In this document: positions 9,545 through 21,610 of the stretch, piece by piece
Position numbering within the stretch: position 1 is the first letter of the stretch
Layout of the letters: every line of letters begins with the position of its first letter
Assembly (NCBI GenBank): GCA_944472135.2
Contig: OX235270.1
Coordinates: forward strand, 83,399,168-83,463,167
From: Trichobilharzia regenti
Taxonomy: Eukaryota; Platyhelminthes; Trematoda; Strigeidida; Schistosomatidae
Direction of reading: 5' to 3'
DNA: 64,000 bases
The notes under the pieces: model-generated
The model's input: only the letters and a program-made list of their open reading frames with translations
The model's database searches: none
Told to the model about the DNA's origin: nothing
Position numbers and translations under genes: made by a program

Positions 9545-12500
9545 TGTGTCCACCGAAAACGATGGAAGCCAAAAAAACCACCGATAGTCTCCTAAAGCCA
9601 CGCCACCAATTTCATATAGGAGCATTTAATGTTAGGACACTTTGCCAAATAGGACAACAAGCATCACTAGCTAAGACCCTGGCATCCGAGCCATTGATGT
9701 ATGTTGTGTTTCAGAAACACGCATACAAGACCCAAGTGTGGTTATTCACCTAACCCCACCTGGCCAACAGGATGAATCTTCAAAATTCACCTTGAGGGTG
9801 TCAGGAGATGCCACAGCTAGTTCACGAGGATTAGCTGGCGTAGGGATAGCTTGAGTACTAGGGCAGAAAAGACATTACTTGACTGGATCCCGGTAGATAG
9901 CCGAATGTGTGCTGTCCGTCTGAACGGATCAGTAAGAAGGAGAAAGGACTGCACTACTCGCCGATGCCTTTTCGTAATCTCCGCCTACGCCCCCACTGAC
10001 TGCAGTTCGGATGAAACGAAGGATGAGTTCTACCAAAAGCTGTCTAGTTTGGTGAGAAAGGCTAAACGCTCAGATATAGTCGTTCTAGCTGGTGACTTTA
10101 ACGCTCAAGTAGGGAAATTGTGTCAATCTGAGAAGGATGTCGGTGGCACCTATGGAGTTCCGTGCCAGCGAACCGACAACGGTGACCGTCTCCTACAGTT
10201 CTGTTCAGATAATCATTTGTTTCTTGTAAGCACTAACTTTAAACACAAGGAGAGACACTGTTTAACCTGGCGACCCCCATCATCAAACCAACGCTGGACA
10301 CAAATAGACCACATAGCAATAAGCTATCGTTGGCGTGGGTCGGTAGGAGATTGTCGCTCCTTCTGGAACACGTGTGTAGATACCGATCACGCACTGGTCC
10401 GGCTCGTGTGTGCTTACGACTGAACGGACGTAGGAAACAGCTGGCGGTAAAACCATCACGTCCCCAGCTCGATCAGGAAACTAAATCCCTATTTGAGGAA
10501 GAACTAGCTAAACGCATATCTGTGTTCGACAGCTGTGCTCACCCTGGAGAAGCCTGGAAGAATATTCAGTCAGCTATAGATACAGCTGTAAAAGCTGTGA
10601 ATAAGAAATCCAAAGGTGAGTAAAAACCACTGGATTTCGACTGCCTCATCCGAACTGATAGATGCTAGAAGACTTATTCCGGCGAGCTCCGAATTCAATG
10701 AGGAGCGAAAGCTGCACAAAAGGAAACTTACTAAAAGTCTCCGCAAGGACCGTGAACAGTGGTGGGTGACAAAAGGCAAAGAGATGGAAAAAGCATTGGC
10801 GATAGGCAACACTAGGCAACTCTTTAGACTCATCAGAATCGGGGGGAGAAGGCAAATCATAAGTGAGACTATTTCTGAGAAAAATGGCTCCTTAATTAGC
10901 TCTCAGGATAGACGCCTTGAACGCTGGAAAGAACACTTTGAGGACAATTTAACTTGCCTACAGCCACACTGAACCTCCCCGCATCCACACACACCCGAAT
11001 GGGATATAGACACTGGTCCGCCGTCTGTAGTGAGGTCACAAAAGCTATCAGTAATTTGAAACGAGGCAAAGCGGCAGGACCCGACGGAATTATTCCGGAG
11101 GTGTTTAAATATGGGGGTGACATACTAGTTTGTAGATTAACTGAGGTACTAGGCAAAGTCTGGGAATCAGAGACAGTGCCATCAGACTGGGGTAAGTCAC
11201 TTATTATACCGATATTCAAGAAGGGAAACAAGTCCTCGTGTGATAATCATAGGGGGATCAGCCTAACGAACATAGTCTCTAAAATCCTAGGCTCAGTAAT
11301 CATGCATAGACTAAGCAGAACTCGGGAGGAACAGACAAGGGAAAATCAAGCAGGCTTTAGACCAGGTAGAGGGTGCATAGATCATATCTTCACTCTTCGA
11401 CAGATTCTAGAACATAGACACACTTTTCGGCGTCCAACAATTGTCATATTTCTTGACTTGAAGGCGGCCTTCGACTCCGTGGATCGAAAGGTACTATGGC
11501 AATGTCTGACTGTGAAGGGAGTGCCAAGAAAGTACATTGCACTAATCAAGGCACTCTATTCAAACTCACGTAGTCGTGTAAGGGCTTATGGGGAATTGTC
11601 ATCTGAATTGGTAACAACCAGTGGTGTCCGACAGGGATGTCCACTTTCCCCATTTCTGTTTAACTTCATCATAGATATGCTGATGGAAGTATCCTTAACT
11701 GAACGTAATGACTTAGGAATCGACTTGTTACCAGGGAATAGTCTTATGGACTTAGAATATGCAGATGACATAGTCCTGTTAGGGGAGGATGCTGACAAAA
11801 TGCAGAGTCTTCTGAACACCTTGAGCAGCAATCTTCGTATGTTTGGCATGCGATTCGCCCCTGCAAAATGTAAGATGCTGCTACAGGACTGGACTACGTC
11901 AACCCTAACTTAGTGATAGGGAGTGAAGTGATAGAACATGTTGACCACTTCACCTATTTGGGAAGTTGTATTAGCACCAACGGACTGATTGGCGATGAAA
12001 TCTCAGCACGGATCCGAAAAGCTCGAGCTGCTTTCGCTGACTTACACCATCTCTGGCGTAGGCGTGACATCCGGTTATCAACCAAGGGACGTGTGTACTG
12101 CTCATCAGTTCGCTCCGTCCTTCTCTATGGCTCTGAAACATGGCCAATACGCGTTGAAGACATGAAAAGGTTGACTGCTTTCGATCATAGATGTCTGCGA
12201 TCTCTGTCTCACGTTAGGTGGTTTCACAAGATAAGTAATGTTGACGTTAGGCGTAGAGTGTTGGGCAAAGAGGGAAAATCAATCGACGAGGCTATAAAGT
12301 TACATAGACTAAGATGGCTAGGTCACGTGGTGCGCATGCCTAACCACCGCCTCCCCCGACGGGCATTGCTAGCTGATATAGGTTCAGGTTGGAAAAGAGC
12401 CAGTGGTGGCCAAACAAAAACATGGCATCAATCCATGAAATCCTTGACAGTTAAACTGAGTCAGGTAGGGAGATGCAGACTTCCGGGTTGGGGCCCTCGG

Positions 12501-12700
12501 GACTCTAGGAATCAATGGCTGGAGACAATAGGTGACATGGCTCAAAATCGTTGTCAATGGCCAGCGCAGATGTATTCAGTCTCTGTAATCTTTCATATTC
12601 CTTTCTACCATTACCCATTCTGTTTCACTCTTATACTTGTCAAACTCTATTGATTCTCTTCACTCATCTTCTTGTCTACCTCTGTGTGCTATTTGGAACG
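9545..12700 (+). mobile_element. RTE-like retrotransposon, copy D (endonuclease plus RT, near full length)
   Basis: This plus-strand element contains both an AP-like endonuclease and an RT, the longest copy in the window. It adjoins copy C head to head at about 9500-9545. The 3' end runs into a further degenerate fragment (copy E) near 12690. Confidence 0.85.
9562..12653 (+). pseudogene. RTE-like endonuclease/reverse transcriptase, several frameshifts
   Basis: The likely start is ATG at 9562. Endonuclease blocks: FHIGAFNVRTLCQIGQQASL near 9610; SAYAPTDCSSDETKDEF near 9980; AGDFNAQVG near 10090; TQIDHIAISYRWRG near 10300; DHALV near 10385. RT blocks: KAAGPDGIIPEVFKYGGD near 11075, FLDLKAAFDSVDRKVL near 11455, GVRQGCPLSPFLFNFIIDML near 11625 and LEYADDIVLLGED near 11755. 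The C-terminal region ends with [20 protein letters not shown] near 12310. At least five breaks disrupt the frame: shifts near 9690, 10400, 10620 and 10970, and a TAG near 11911. Catalytic motifs survive, so the decay is moderate. Confidence 0.8.
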
Positions 12701-14105
12701 TGGCAACTCGAACTGCTGCACTTCGGTGCCAAGTTCTATGTTGAATCCAGACATTTTTCTCTTGACCTGAAAGCGGCATTGGATTCTGTCGACCGAGAGG
12801 TACAATAGCGATGTTTAGCTGTGAAAGGATTGCCAAGGAAATACATTTCACTGATCAAGGCACTCTACTCGAACTCATGCAACCAGGTGAACGCTTACGG
12901 CTAGTTGTCATCTAAAGTGGTAATAACCAGTGGTATCCATCAGCGATTCCCACTGTCTGCATTTCTGTTTACTCTCATCATAGATGTTCTAATAGAATCA
13001 ACCCTAACTGGCTTTAGATTCTCAGGAATTGACTTGTTACTGGATGGTAATCTCGATGAAATATATCATGCGGATGATATCGTCCTTCTAGATGAAGACG
13101 CTGATGGAATGCAGAGCCTTCCGAACACCCTGAGCAGCAATCTTCAAATGTTTGGCATGCAATTTGCTCCCGTCAAAGGTAAGATGATGCTACACGACTG
13201 GACTATATTGACCCCTAGCTTAAAGAGACAGGGAAGTGAAATGGTAGAGCGTGCTAACACTTCACTTATTTGAGAAGTGGCATTACCCCAGATGGTTGAT
13301 AGCTGGAGTCCGATACAGAAGGCTTATCTGGCATTTGCTGATTTACACCATTCCCAGTGTAGACGCAACATCCGGCTGTCGTTCAAAGGACGTGTATACT
13401 GCTCAGTAGTTTGCTCCATCCTGCTTTATGGTTCTGAGACCTAGCCATTGAGGGTGGAAGACATGGAAAAGCCAACCATCTTTGATCACAGGTGCCTGAG
13501 TTTTATCTCCCGTGTTAGGTGGTATAAAAAGGGTGAGCGATATTGAGATCGGGTATCGAGTGCTAGAGAACGAATGAAAGTTAATCGACGAGGTTTTGAA
13601 GTTGAGTCGATTAAGATAGTTAGGACATGTGTTACTCATGCCTAGCCATCGTCTTCCTTAACAATGGGCAAGGTTAGCTGACATAAGATCAGGTTCGAAA
13701 AGAGGTAGTGGTAGTGGTGGTCAAACCAAAACATGGCCTCATCAGTCAATCAAATCGATAACAGTTAGTTTAAGCCAGCCACGTCGGGAGGTGTGGACTT
13801 CCTGTTTGGGGTCCTCGGGATGGTAAGAACCAATGAAGGATAGAGACAATTGGTGATATGGCTCAAATTTGTTCTCAATGAATAGCGCAGATCCACTCAC
13901 TCTTTGTGATTAGTCGTGTCCAACAAAAGCCTGTTGTTTTCCGTGTTACTATTATTTCTCCCTTACATTTCTGCTTGTAATTGTTCTCTGGAATCTCTCA
14001 TTTTCTACGTTTTGTCTTTCTTTGTATGTTAAGTGGAGTGTGAGAACTCGAGTTGTGCTGCACTTATGTCCAAATTTCCATGTTGACATCAGTCATTCCG
14101 GTGAA
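12700..14105 (+). mobile_element. RTE-like fragment, copy E (degenerate RT and 3' end)
   Basis: It starts with a 3'-end-like segment (about 12700-12755). RT remnants follow: LKAALDSVDREVQ near 12770, a degenerate QGCPLS block near 12940, and YHADDIVLLDEDADG near 13065 (Tyr-His-Ala-Asp-Asp rather than EYADD). The C-terminal region (13530-13900) and its tail to 14085 form an inverted near-copy of 3985-4560. Many stops are present. Confidence 0.75.
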
Positions 14106-14440
14106 CACTAATGGTCAGTTTCGTTGGACATCATGACTTCTCTATAAGAATCTGTATCATATATAATGATAGCTCTTTACTTTTTACTTTGATTTCTCCT
14201 CTATTCACTCAGCGTGGTACAAATCTCTAACAACACATACAGAATAAATAATCGCAGTAAAGGAATCTCAAATATTTAGTATAAAACAAATGAAGTTGAT
14301 CGAAGAGAAAAGAACGCCACATTGAGAGGAGGTCGAATATCAAACCATATCCACTATATTTCACACCCACAAGACGACTAACCGAGTTAGACTCAGATAA
14401 AGTAGAACGTGGTCAGTACACATAGGTATTCCATCTACTT
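14106..14440. other. Intron sequence, no recognised gene
   Basis: Anonymous sequence between two opposed retroelement fragments. Nothing was recognised. Confidence 0.35.
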
Positions 14441-14444
14441 AACT

Positions 14445-15370
14445 TTCAGCCGCATTGCGTTCCGTTCTCCGCCAACGTTTTCACCTGGCCCCACGTTTTC
14501 CCACATGCTTTCATCTCCTCTTCACATGACCTCCTCCATGTCACCCTCGGACGACCAGCTCATCACTTCGCATTAGGGTTCCACTCGAGAGCGCTTCATG
14601 TGATGTCACTTGGTGGTTTTCTAAGAGTATGGCCAATCCACCTCCATTTCTTCCTGCATATTTGTTGCACAATCGGTTCCTACTGGGCTGGTTCGGTCAC
14701 AGAGACCCCACCTTGTTGCTGGTCTTTTCTCGCCACCTGATCTTGAGTATTAAACTAAGACAGCTGTTGATGAACGTGTGTTGTTTGTTCGAAATGCCTT
14801 TCATTACACGCCAAGTTTGCGATCCGCATAGTAAGTAGCCCTAACTTTACATTGGGGTTGAAAATCCGGATCTTATTTTTCATGCTGAGTGCTGTTGATC
14901 TCCACACAGACTTGAGAGTAATGAAAGTTCTCCTTGCTGTGATATCCTTTTCAGTTCCATCCGCCTGCTTTTCAAGTCGGTAGGTAAAGGAGGTTGCTTC
15001 TTTCAGACTTCTCGAATTTATGCTGGTTGTTGTCTGTTGCTGCTGCTGTCGGCCAGGAATCTTGATCACCTCTGTTTTCTCTATCTTCACCTGCAGTCCT
15101 ATCTTCCCTGGATGCTTCTTCTGCCAACATGTTTCTTTTCACTTGCATATCTTCCAGTTTATGTCAGATCAGACATATGTCATCAGTGAAGTCCAGATCC
15201 TGCAAGTATTTTGTGTGGGTACATTTTATGCCTGTTTCCACGTTGCCCAGTGCGTTTCTGTCACATTATCCAGTCTACTGCAGTCAGGAAAATCATTGGA
15301 GATAGTATGCAGCTACTCAGCCTTGTCTTACTCCCGGGTGACGATATCTGCTGTTTATGTCAGGCAAAAT
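14445..15370 (-). mobile_element. SR2-like RTE fragment 1
   Basis: The minus strand carries the second RTE family: a frame with KIEKTEVIKIPGRQQQQQTT, then SFTYRLEKQADG, then a degenerate VRIFNPNVK block. The extreme C-terminal region lies at 14445-14620. Family members in the window share the FTYLG, KARIGKARQAFITLK and IFNSNVKSVLLYGSETW blocks (best seen at 24300-24720). The upstream RT core is lost, the usual 5' truncation. Confidence 0.75.
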
Positions 15371-15590
15371 CACAGCCGTAAAAACAACACAATCTGAGCT
15401 TCTAAATAATCTCCACCACTAGTCTCCTTTTTTTCTCTAAAATTTTTAGTTTTAAAATCTTTCTTAATCAGGATGCTTAACGAATGGTATAGCGTCATCA
15501 TACAGCTAGTTATACATTAAAAACATATTTCTAAAAAAATTGGAATAATGTAACTCAAATAATATAATTAATTAGTAGTACACCACTTAC

Positions 15591-16089
15591 CTGATATTGA
15601 ACGGTGTTTGAGAATACCTTTCAATACTGGCGCTGTTAGACAATCGATTTGTTCTGAATTACTAGGCGTGGAATTACACCGTAGACGTCTACTAGTAGTA
15701 GGCACACCATTACTCTTATTAACTTGATTATTTAATCCAACAGAAGATGACTGGTTGATATTCGATAGTGGATTATCTTTTAAGATAGTATTATTGTTTT
15801 CAATAACATCATTATTTTCAGATTTATCATTGGTATTCCATTCGATAGAACAACAGTCATTTGATAGAGAAGTGACACGAAGCGAATTCAACTGTTGGTG
15901 ATTAATCATCCCTGGGTTTGTATTGTATGATTGTGGTTTAGAGGATATATTATTATTATTATTCACTGTAGTCTCACTTTTAGTACACACATTGGGATAC
16001 GTTACATTAGGCATATGTGAATTAGAATAGGATGTAGCATTATTATAATTGACAAAGGGTGATAAAACTTCCTTTACAATAAATGAACC
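15591..16089 (-). CDS. DNAAF2: Host gene exon (kintoun/DNAAF2-like) with ILKHRS motif
   Basis: This exon of 499 bp has its acceptor CAG at 16090-16092 and its donor GTAAGT directly after TCAG at 15591 (minus strand). The frame starts GSFIVKEVLSPF, runs through Asn/Ser-rich linker, and ends APVLKGILKHRSIS. The junction with the upstream exon (23537-24074) is phase 0 and the downstream one is phase 1; both fit. A short LKGILK(H/K)RS-type motif in a disordered C-terminal region is what I recall from kintoun proteins. The polyasparagine runs come from AAT/ATT repeats typical of this genome. Confidence 0.75.
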
Positions 16090-16199
16090 CTGTTTAATTT
16101 TTAATGAAGAAAAATTACCAGAAAAATTAACAATGATTTAACTGATGGGTTCAAAAATGAAACAGGCAACAACAAAAAACTCAATATGAAACACTTTGC

Positions 16200-16625
16200 T
16201 ACTGCTATTGAAAAGTTCGTTTGTCTGAGTAGTTGTGTGACGGCTGGCTGAGAGGTGTGATGGACGACAACCCTAGGCGTATAATGACAGCTGAGGTTGG
16301 CATACACCGATTCGACCAACCTATGAATCCACTGAGACGTCAGTTTGCCTGCTCAAGGTCGAGTTTTACAATGCTTCAGTGCATACAGTCCTGGTTTACG
16401 CCTGCGAAACCTGGTCGTCTATCTGAACTGAGAATGTGAGGCGACTCCATTTCTTCGAGGAGGACTTTTTCACTTTGAGCATGCATAGGATAATATCGTT
16501 TTATTGAACGACAATATACAGGGGTACTCAAATCGCATCCAATCCGTGGTTGATCAGTATGGTATGTGTTTTGCTATACCGAAGTGCAAGGTATCATTGC
16601 AAGATTGGCAGGCAATTCTAGGATA
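16200..16625 (+). mobile_element. Rearranged RTE-like fragment (third subfamily)
   Basis: Two pieces of an RTE-like protein are present in the wrong order. A C-terminal segment resembling (L)RRQFACS...CETW...LSEL with EEDFFTLSMHRI lies at about 16330-16490. Downstream at 16490-16620 is a segment that belongs near the YADD box (DNIVLLNDNIQG, then DQYGMCFAIPKCKVSLQDW). In intact copies the second block precedes the first. Stops and shifts are frequent. Confidence 0.5.
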
Positions 16626-17239
16626 ATTTTATGTCTACTAATTTCTATACTGAATATTTTTTATAAAAATGTAATTAGATAAGCGCTAAACAGAGCAATT
16701 TTAGTGAAGTTTGTGAACGCATGGATAGATGGCCAAATAGGGCAAATACGCAGAAATAATTAGCAAAGACACACGCACACACATAGGTGTGCACACATGT
16801 TTACACCGAGGTAGATTTTGTGCTGATGATGATTACAACTAAGCCATCATTCAAAACTCAGTCACCAACAATCTCAAATCACGCCAGACACATCATATAA
16901 GTATTTATCATTTGTTCGATTTCAAAGTGAACACAACTGCATTCCAATCTAGTAGCTGAATGGTAACATGCTCGTCTAAGGAGTGAGCTGAAGGTTCTGC
17001 GTTAGATCCCCGGTAATGTTATAGTTGTGTACTGGCAAAGGGATTTAAAATAGGACAACAAAGCTAACTGTCCAGTACTGCCGATTGGATGAAACTTTTT
17101 TTACAAATAATATATATATTGATCAAATGTTGACGCGAGAATCTAACTTCTGCACTATTACCAACATAAAATAAAACAAAACACCAGAGATTATGTTTGT
17201 TTACAACAAACGTATACAATCAAACTAACCACCATGTAA
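16626..17239. other. Intron sequence, no recognised gene
   Basis: Anonymous A+T-rich sequence with short CA-rich and TA-rich runs near 16770-16800 and 17108-17120. A tRNA-like motif near 16950-17020 (AGTAGCTGAATGGTAACATG, then GTTAGATCCC) suggests a decayed SINE head. Confidence 0.35.
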
Positions 17240-18480
17240 CAGGTGAGGGCTTACGGCGAATTGTCATCTGAAGGGGTGACGACTAGTGGTGTCCGTCAGG
17301 GATGCCCATTATCCCCATTTCTATTCAACTTCATCATTGATATACTAATGGACTTAACTCTAACTGACTTAAGCAAATCAGGGATTGACTTCCTACCAGG
17401 GAATAATCTCGTTGACCTAGAATATGCAGATGATATAGTCCTCCCACCTGGGTGAAGACGCTGACAAAATGCAAAGTCTTCTGAACACCTTGAGCTGAAA
17501 TCTACGAATGTTTGGCATGCGATTAGCTCCTGGTGTCAAATATAAGATAATTTTACAGGACTGGATTACATTGACTCCTAGCTTAGAAATACAGAGTGAT
17601 GTTGTGGTTGGCGGAGTGTTGATCACTTTACTTATTTGGGAAGTACCATCAGCCAGTGCCACCGGGTTGGCCGCTGACGAAATCTCAGCATGGATACAGA
17701 AGGCTAGTTTCGCATATGCCAGTTAACGCCATCTTTGACTTAGATGTGATATCCGGCTATCGACCGAAATACGTGTGTACACCTCAGCAGTCCACTTTGT
17801 CCTCCTTTATGGCTGTGAGCGAGACTTGGAAATTGAGAGTGGAAGACATGAACAGCCTGACTAGCTGTCTTTTATCATAAGTGCCTGCGTTTTATCTCCT
17901 CTGTGAAGTGGTATAATAGGGTGAACAATATTGAGGTAAGGCATCGGTCGAGTGCTAGGTAAGGAGGGGAAATCAATCGACGAGGTTGTGAAGTTGCATC
18001 AACTGAGATTGCTAGGATATGTGTTACTCATGCCTAGCCATCGCCTTCCTCGACAATGGGCAATGTTAACCGACATAGGATCAGGTTCGTTAAGAGGTAG
18101 TGATAGTGGTGGTCAAACTAAAACATGGCCTCATCAGTCAGTCAAATCCACAACAATTGGTCTAAGCCACTTAGGAAGGTGTAGACTTCCTGGTTGGGGT
18201 TCTCTGGAGAGTAAACACCAATGGTTGGAAACAATTGGTGACATAGCTCAAAATCGTTCTCAATGGCTCAGATGCATCCACTCCATATGACTACTGATTT
18301 CAAATGACACTATATCGTTCTTCGTTATTACTATTCCTTTGTCTCACACCTCTGTTTACTGTCTCTATTATGCATTTCTTCTACTTTCTTGTCTTGCTTT
18401 GTGTGCTACAAGGAGGGAGTGTGGCGACTTGAAGTGCCTCACATCGGTGCAAAGTTCTATGTCGAAAACAGACAGACAGG
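17240..18480 (+). mobile_element. RTE-like fragment, copy F
   Basis: The plus-strand piece opens directly in the RT at RAYGELSSEGVTTSGVRQGC, carries LVDLEYADDIVLP, and extends to the C-terminal region (LRLLGYVLLMPSHRLPRQ near 18000) and the 3' tail with ACAGACAGACAGG near 18470. It is very similar to copy A (3985-6200) in reverse. The frame breaks at about 17454, 17726 and 17880. The region 17950-18130 is nearly the same as 30380-30560. Confidence 0.8.
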
Positions 18481-18499
18481 TGATTTGACTCACAACTGC

Positions 18500-19415
18500 A
18501 AAAACTCAGAGAAGTCTTTGAAGTAACTATAGAAGTAAGACAAGGCTGACTACTATCAGAGATGATAGTGGTAGACTGAATTTTAAGGATGATGACATAT
18601 GTCTAATGTCATACAAATTCGAAGCCTTATAGGTGAATACCAACAAGCTGGCAGAAGAAGCAGCGAAGACAAAACTTTAAGTGAACACGAGGAAAACGGA
18701 GGTGATGAAAATACATGGCGACCGGCAACAACAACAACAATAATAATAATAAGCACCAGTCATTATCAAGCAAATAAATTTGAAAGAGGTCGATCGCTTC
18801 TTTCACCTATCTAGGAGACATATGCTTTCGACTACAGGCAATCGAAAGGGATGAAGATGTCTGGAAGGCAAGACAGGCCTCCACCACTGTGAAACCAATT
18901 TGGATATCTTCTGCATTCCGCAGCATAAAGAACGAAATTCAGATTTTAAACGCCGATGGTGGTAGGTCAGTCAGTTCTTCTAAATAGGTCAGGAACTTGG
19001 CGAACGCGTCAAGAAAAGCACTTCCAACGCCCAGCTGCAGACTTTCATCAACAGCTGGCTTCTCTCCATAGTGAAGATGAAACGGCTTGAAAGAATTAGG
19101 GAGAGAAAACTTCGGGAACAAACCAACCAAGAACCTACTACTCAACAAATATGTTGAGGAGAATGATGATGGATCGGACACACACTCGGAAGACCGTCAG
19201 ATGACATCACGCGTTAGCCAGGCTATCGCTCAATTCGGGAACAAGTTGAGCGTGGTTCCAAGGGTGGCATGGAGGAGACCACGTGAGGAGGAGATGAGAG
19301 ACTGTGAGCAATCGTGGGACCAGCTTAAGAGGGTCGCAGAAAGTAGGAAGAAGTGGAGATGTGCCGTTTAAGCCCTGTGTTTTACTGAGAACCCACTGGA
19401 ACAACAATAATAATG
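18500..19415 (+). mobile_element. SR2-like RTE fragment 2
   Basis: Plus-strand remnant of the second RTE family: VRQG-like block near 18535, SNVIQIRSLIGEYQQAGRR at 18602-18660, a degenerate FTYLG near 18800, and a C-terminal region with RVAWRRPREEEMRDCEQSWD near 19260-19320. Several stops interrupt it. The 3' end is near 19400 and is followed by an AAT-rich run. Confidence 0.7.
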
Positions 19416-19649
19416 ATTAGTCTATTCACTATGTAAATATGCATGAGGTATAAGAAAAGGATTGATCAGAAACTCCTTTGGAAGCTACAGTTTGAATATA
19501 TAATTTGAGCAGAGCCAAAAAAAGACAAAAATATGAGCTCATTTTTTTAAAATTTTTTTGAGGATTCTTCTCAACTGGCTACAATATGAACAATACAATA
19601 AAAATAAATTACATTAGAGATTTCAACATCGTTTTTTTGAGCCGACAAG

Positions 19650-19651
19650 GA

Positions 19652-19690
<39 letters not shown>
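19650..19690. repeat. (TA)n microsatellite
   Basis: A run of TA dinucleotides of about 40 bp, directly beside the palindrome at 19690-19893. Confidence 0.85.
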
Positions 19691-19693
<3 letters not shown>

Positions 19694-19771
19694 CAAGAAC
19701 TTCTATAATGATGAATATTATATACCTAATGCCAGAAAATGTTTTCAGACTGTTAAAAGTGAACATGACGT

Positions 19772-19811
<40 letters not shown>

Positions 19812-19893
19812 ACGTCATGTTCACTTTTAACAGTCTGAAAACATTTTCTGGCATTAGGTATATAATATTCATCATTATAGAAGTTCTTGTATT
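19690..19893. repeat. Perfect 204-bp palindrome with (TA)n centre
   Basis: Positions pair with a constant sum of 39583: ATACAAGAACTTCTATAATG at 19691 onward is the exact complement of the sequence ending at 19892. Each half is 102 bp, including half of the central TA run (about 19777-19808). The arm sequence recurs in part at about 21065-21095 beside other Penelope-like sequence, so it is probably a Penelope terminal segment in inverted duplicate. Confidence 0.9.
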
Positions 19894-20644
19894 TCCCAAT
19901 GAGCGAAAAACAAAACAATATTGTTTTTACTGACATTTCGATATTTAATGCTAATAGCTTTATCAAAGTATTGTTGAACCAGAATTTTAAAAAATCTCAG
20001 TTTATATATATAACTTAATCATCGTACCTCACCATGGGGTAACTTTTACGTCGTCAAGTTAGCCAGTTGGTAACGATAACAAAACCATGTGTGTAGATTG
20101 TTAGATTTCATAAGCGTATAAAATTATAAAAGCAGTATGTATCCGATTCTAGTAAACTGAAGATGATATCACGACTTTCGGTAATGGGAATGCCAGTACA
20201 TAGGGAGTTAATATCATAGCTTACCATAATATTCTTCTTTATCGATTTCCCAGTGTTATATTTTGAATTTGAAACCAAAATGAATTTTTTCTAACATTTC
20301 AGTGCCATTCTGCAGTAGTTTCAAAATCGAAAATAAGCATTTGAAGAGGTTGTATGTCAGTGAGTTGGTAAAATCTATTACTGGTCTTAATGGAACTGTG
20401 AGTTTATGTATCTTTGGTTGACCGTAGAATCTTGAGGGCACACAAAAATTTTGCTTTTAGTTTAAACCAGAGAGAATTCCCAACTTTCGGTTCTATTTCA
20501 TGAAGGAGTCTGCTGAATTTGACAGATTTCTTCTTTTCTTCAATAAATAAGTATGGTGCATCAGATAGGTTTTCAATCTCCTTCTACCACAGTGACGTCT
20601 CTATTGTCTTTCTTCAAATTTCTTAGGGCCTTATATTCTTGTTT

Positions 20645-20975
20645 GGTGTCTGTCTGTCTGTTTGTTCTTTGTTGTTTTGTGTGCCTCAGTAGCATATTTA
20701 TCACTCCTGCCCTGTGACACGGCAGCAGGAAGCACGGTCGTTGTTAATCCGGGCCACGGCCGATCCGGCATGAAATTTTGTGAATTTGTTTGGATCATGA
20801 TATTGGTTGAGGTAGCTGCTTTTTGTTTAACCGCTATCCAAACAACCTGCCTGGCATGGTAGAACCTAAAGAGACATAAGTCTCAGCCAGTATAGCTTGA
20901 ATAGATCATTGAGGTGTTCAAGCCCGACCACCACGTCAAGGTAGCAGCTTTCGGTCGGGTCTTGTTTGGTGAGAT
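20645..20975 (-). repeat. Dispersed repeat unit R1, inverted copy inside Penelope-like sequence
   Basis: This matches 6943-7260 in reverse complement, ending at GGTAGCAGCTTTCGGTCGGG. It sits between Penelope RT sequence and another Penelope terminal segment, so it inserted into or beside that element. A (CTGT)n run at its left edge resembles the 3' tails of RTE copies. Confidence 0.6.
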
Positions 20976-21099
20976 TAGATGGTATGTTTCGTTGTGTTAT
21001 TAAGCTATACGCATTAAATAGCGAAACGCCAGTAAAAACAATATTGTTTTCTTTCTCAATCATGGGGAAATACAAGAACTTTTATAATAAAGACAAGGA

Positions 21100-21610
21100 G
21101 TAATTGATAGGAACTATAAGTAACATAAGTCCGGAGTGATGTAATTTGCTAAATTATTTACAGTTAAAAGGATTGACCGTTTATAGGTTCAGGCTGTAGT
21201 CAGCTGAGAAGAATCCTCGAAATAATAAAGGATGATCTCATATTATCCTGGTACATTTGTCGTTCTTGCCTTGTTCATGTCTATTATTGGGAAGAATTGT
21301 ATAAAGTCTTCATATATGATTCGTAGTGATGAAGCAATAAACCACTAATCCACCATTAGAGTCATGAAGACATGTTGCGTTCCATTATGTTACTCATTAA
21401 GCGAGATCTTTGAGTTATTTCTTCTTCTACTATCTGGCAGTCGGAAACTTGGTAAATGGAATTGGGTTCGAAACCATGTCCCGGTGATAAGTAGTCGAGA
21501 GCCTACAACAGTCAGCCACGACTCCATACTATCTTTTAAGCACTGAAAAGGGATATTGCTCATTGCATATTTAGAATCTATACCAATACGGTTGAAAGGA
21601 TTCATTGGAG
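21100..21610. other. Unassigned stretch within Penelope region
   Basis: No domain was recognised. The part near 21460-21550 (GGGTTCGAAACCATG, then ACGACTCCATAC) has a weak pol III B-box-like motif and could be a decayed SINE. Confidence 0.3.
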
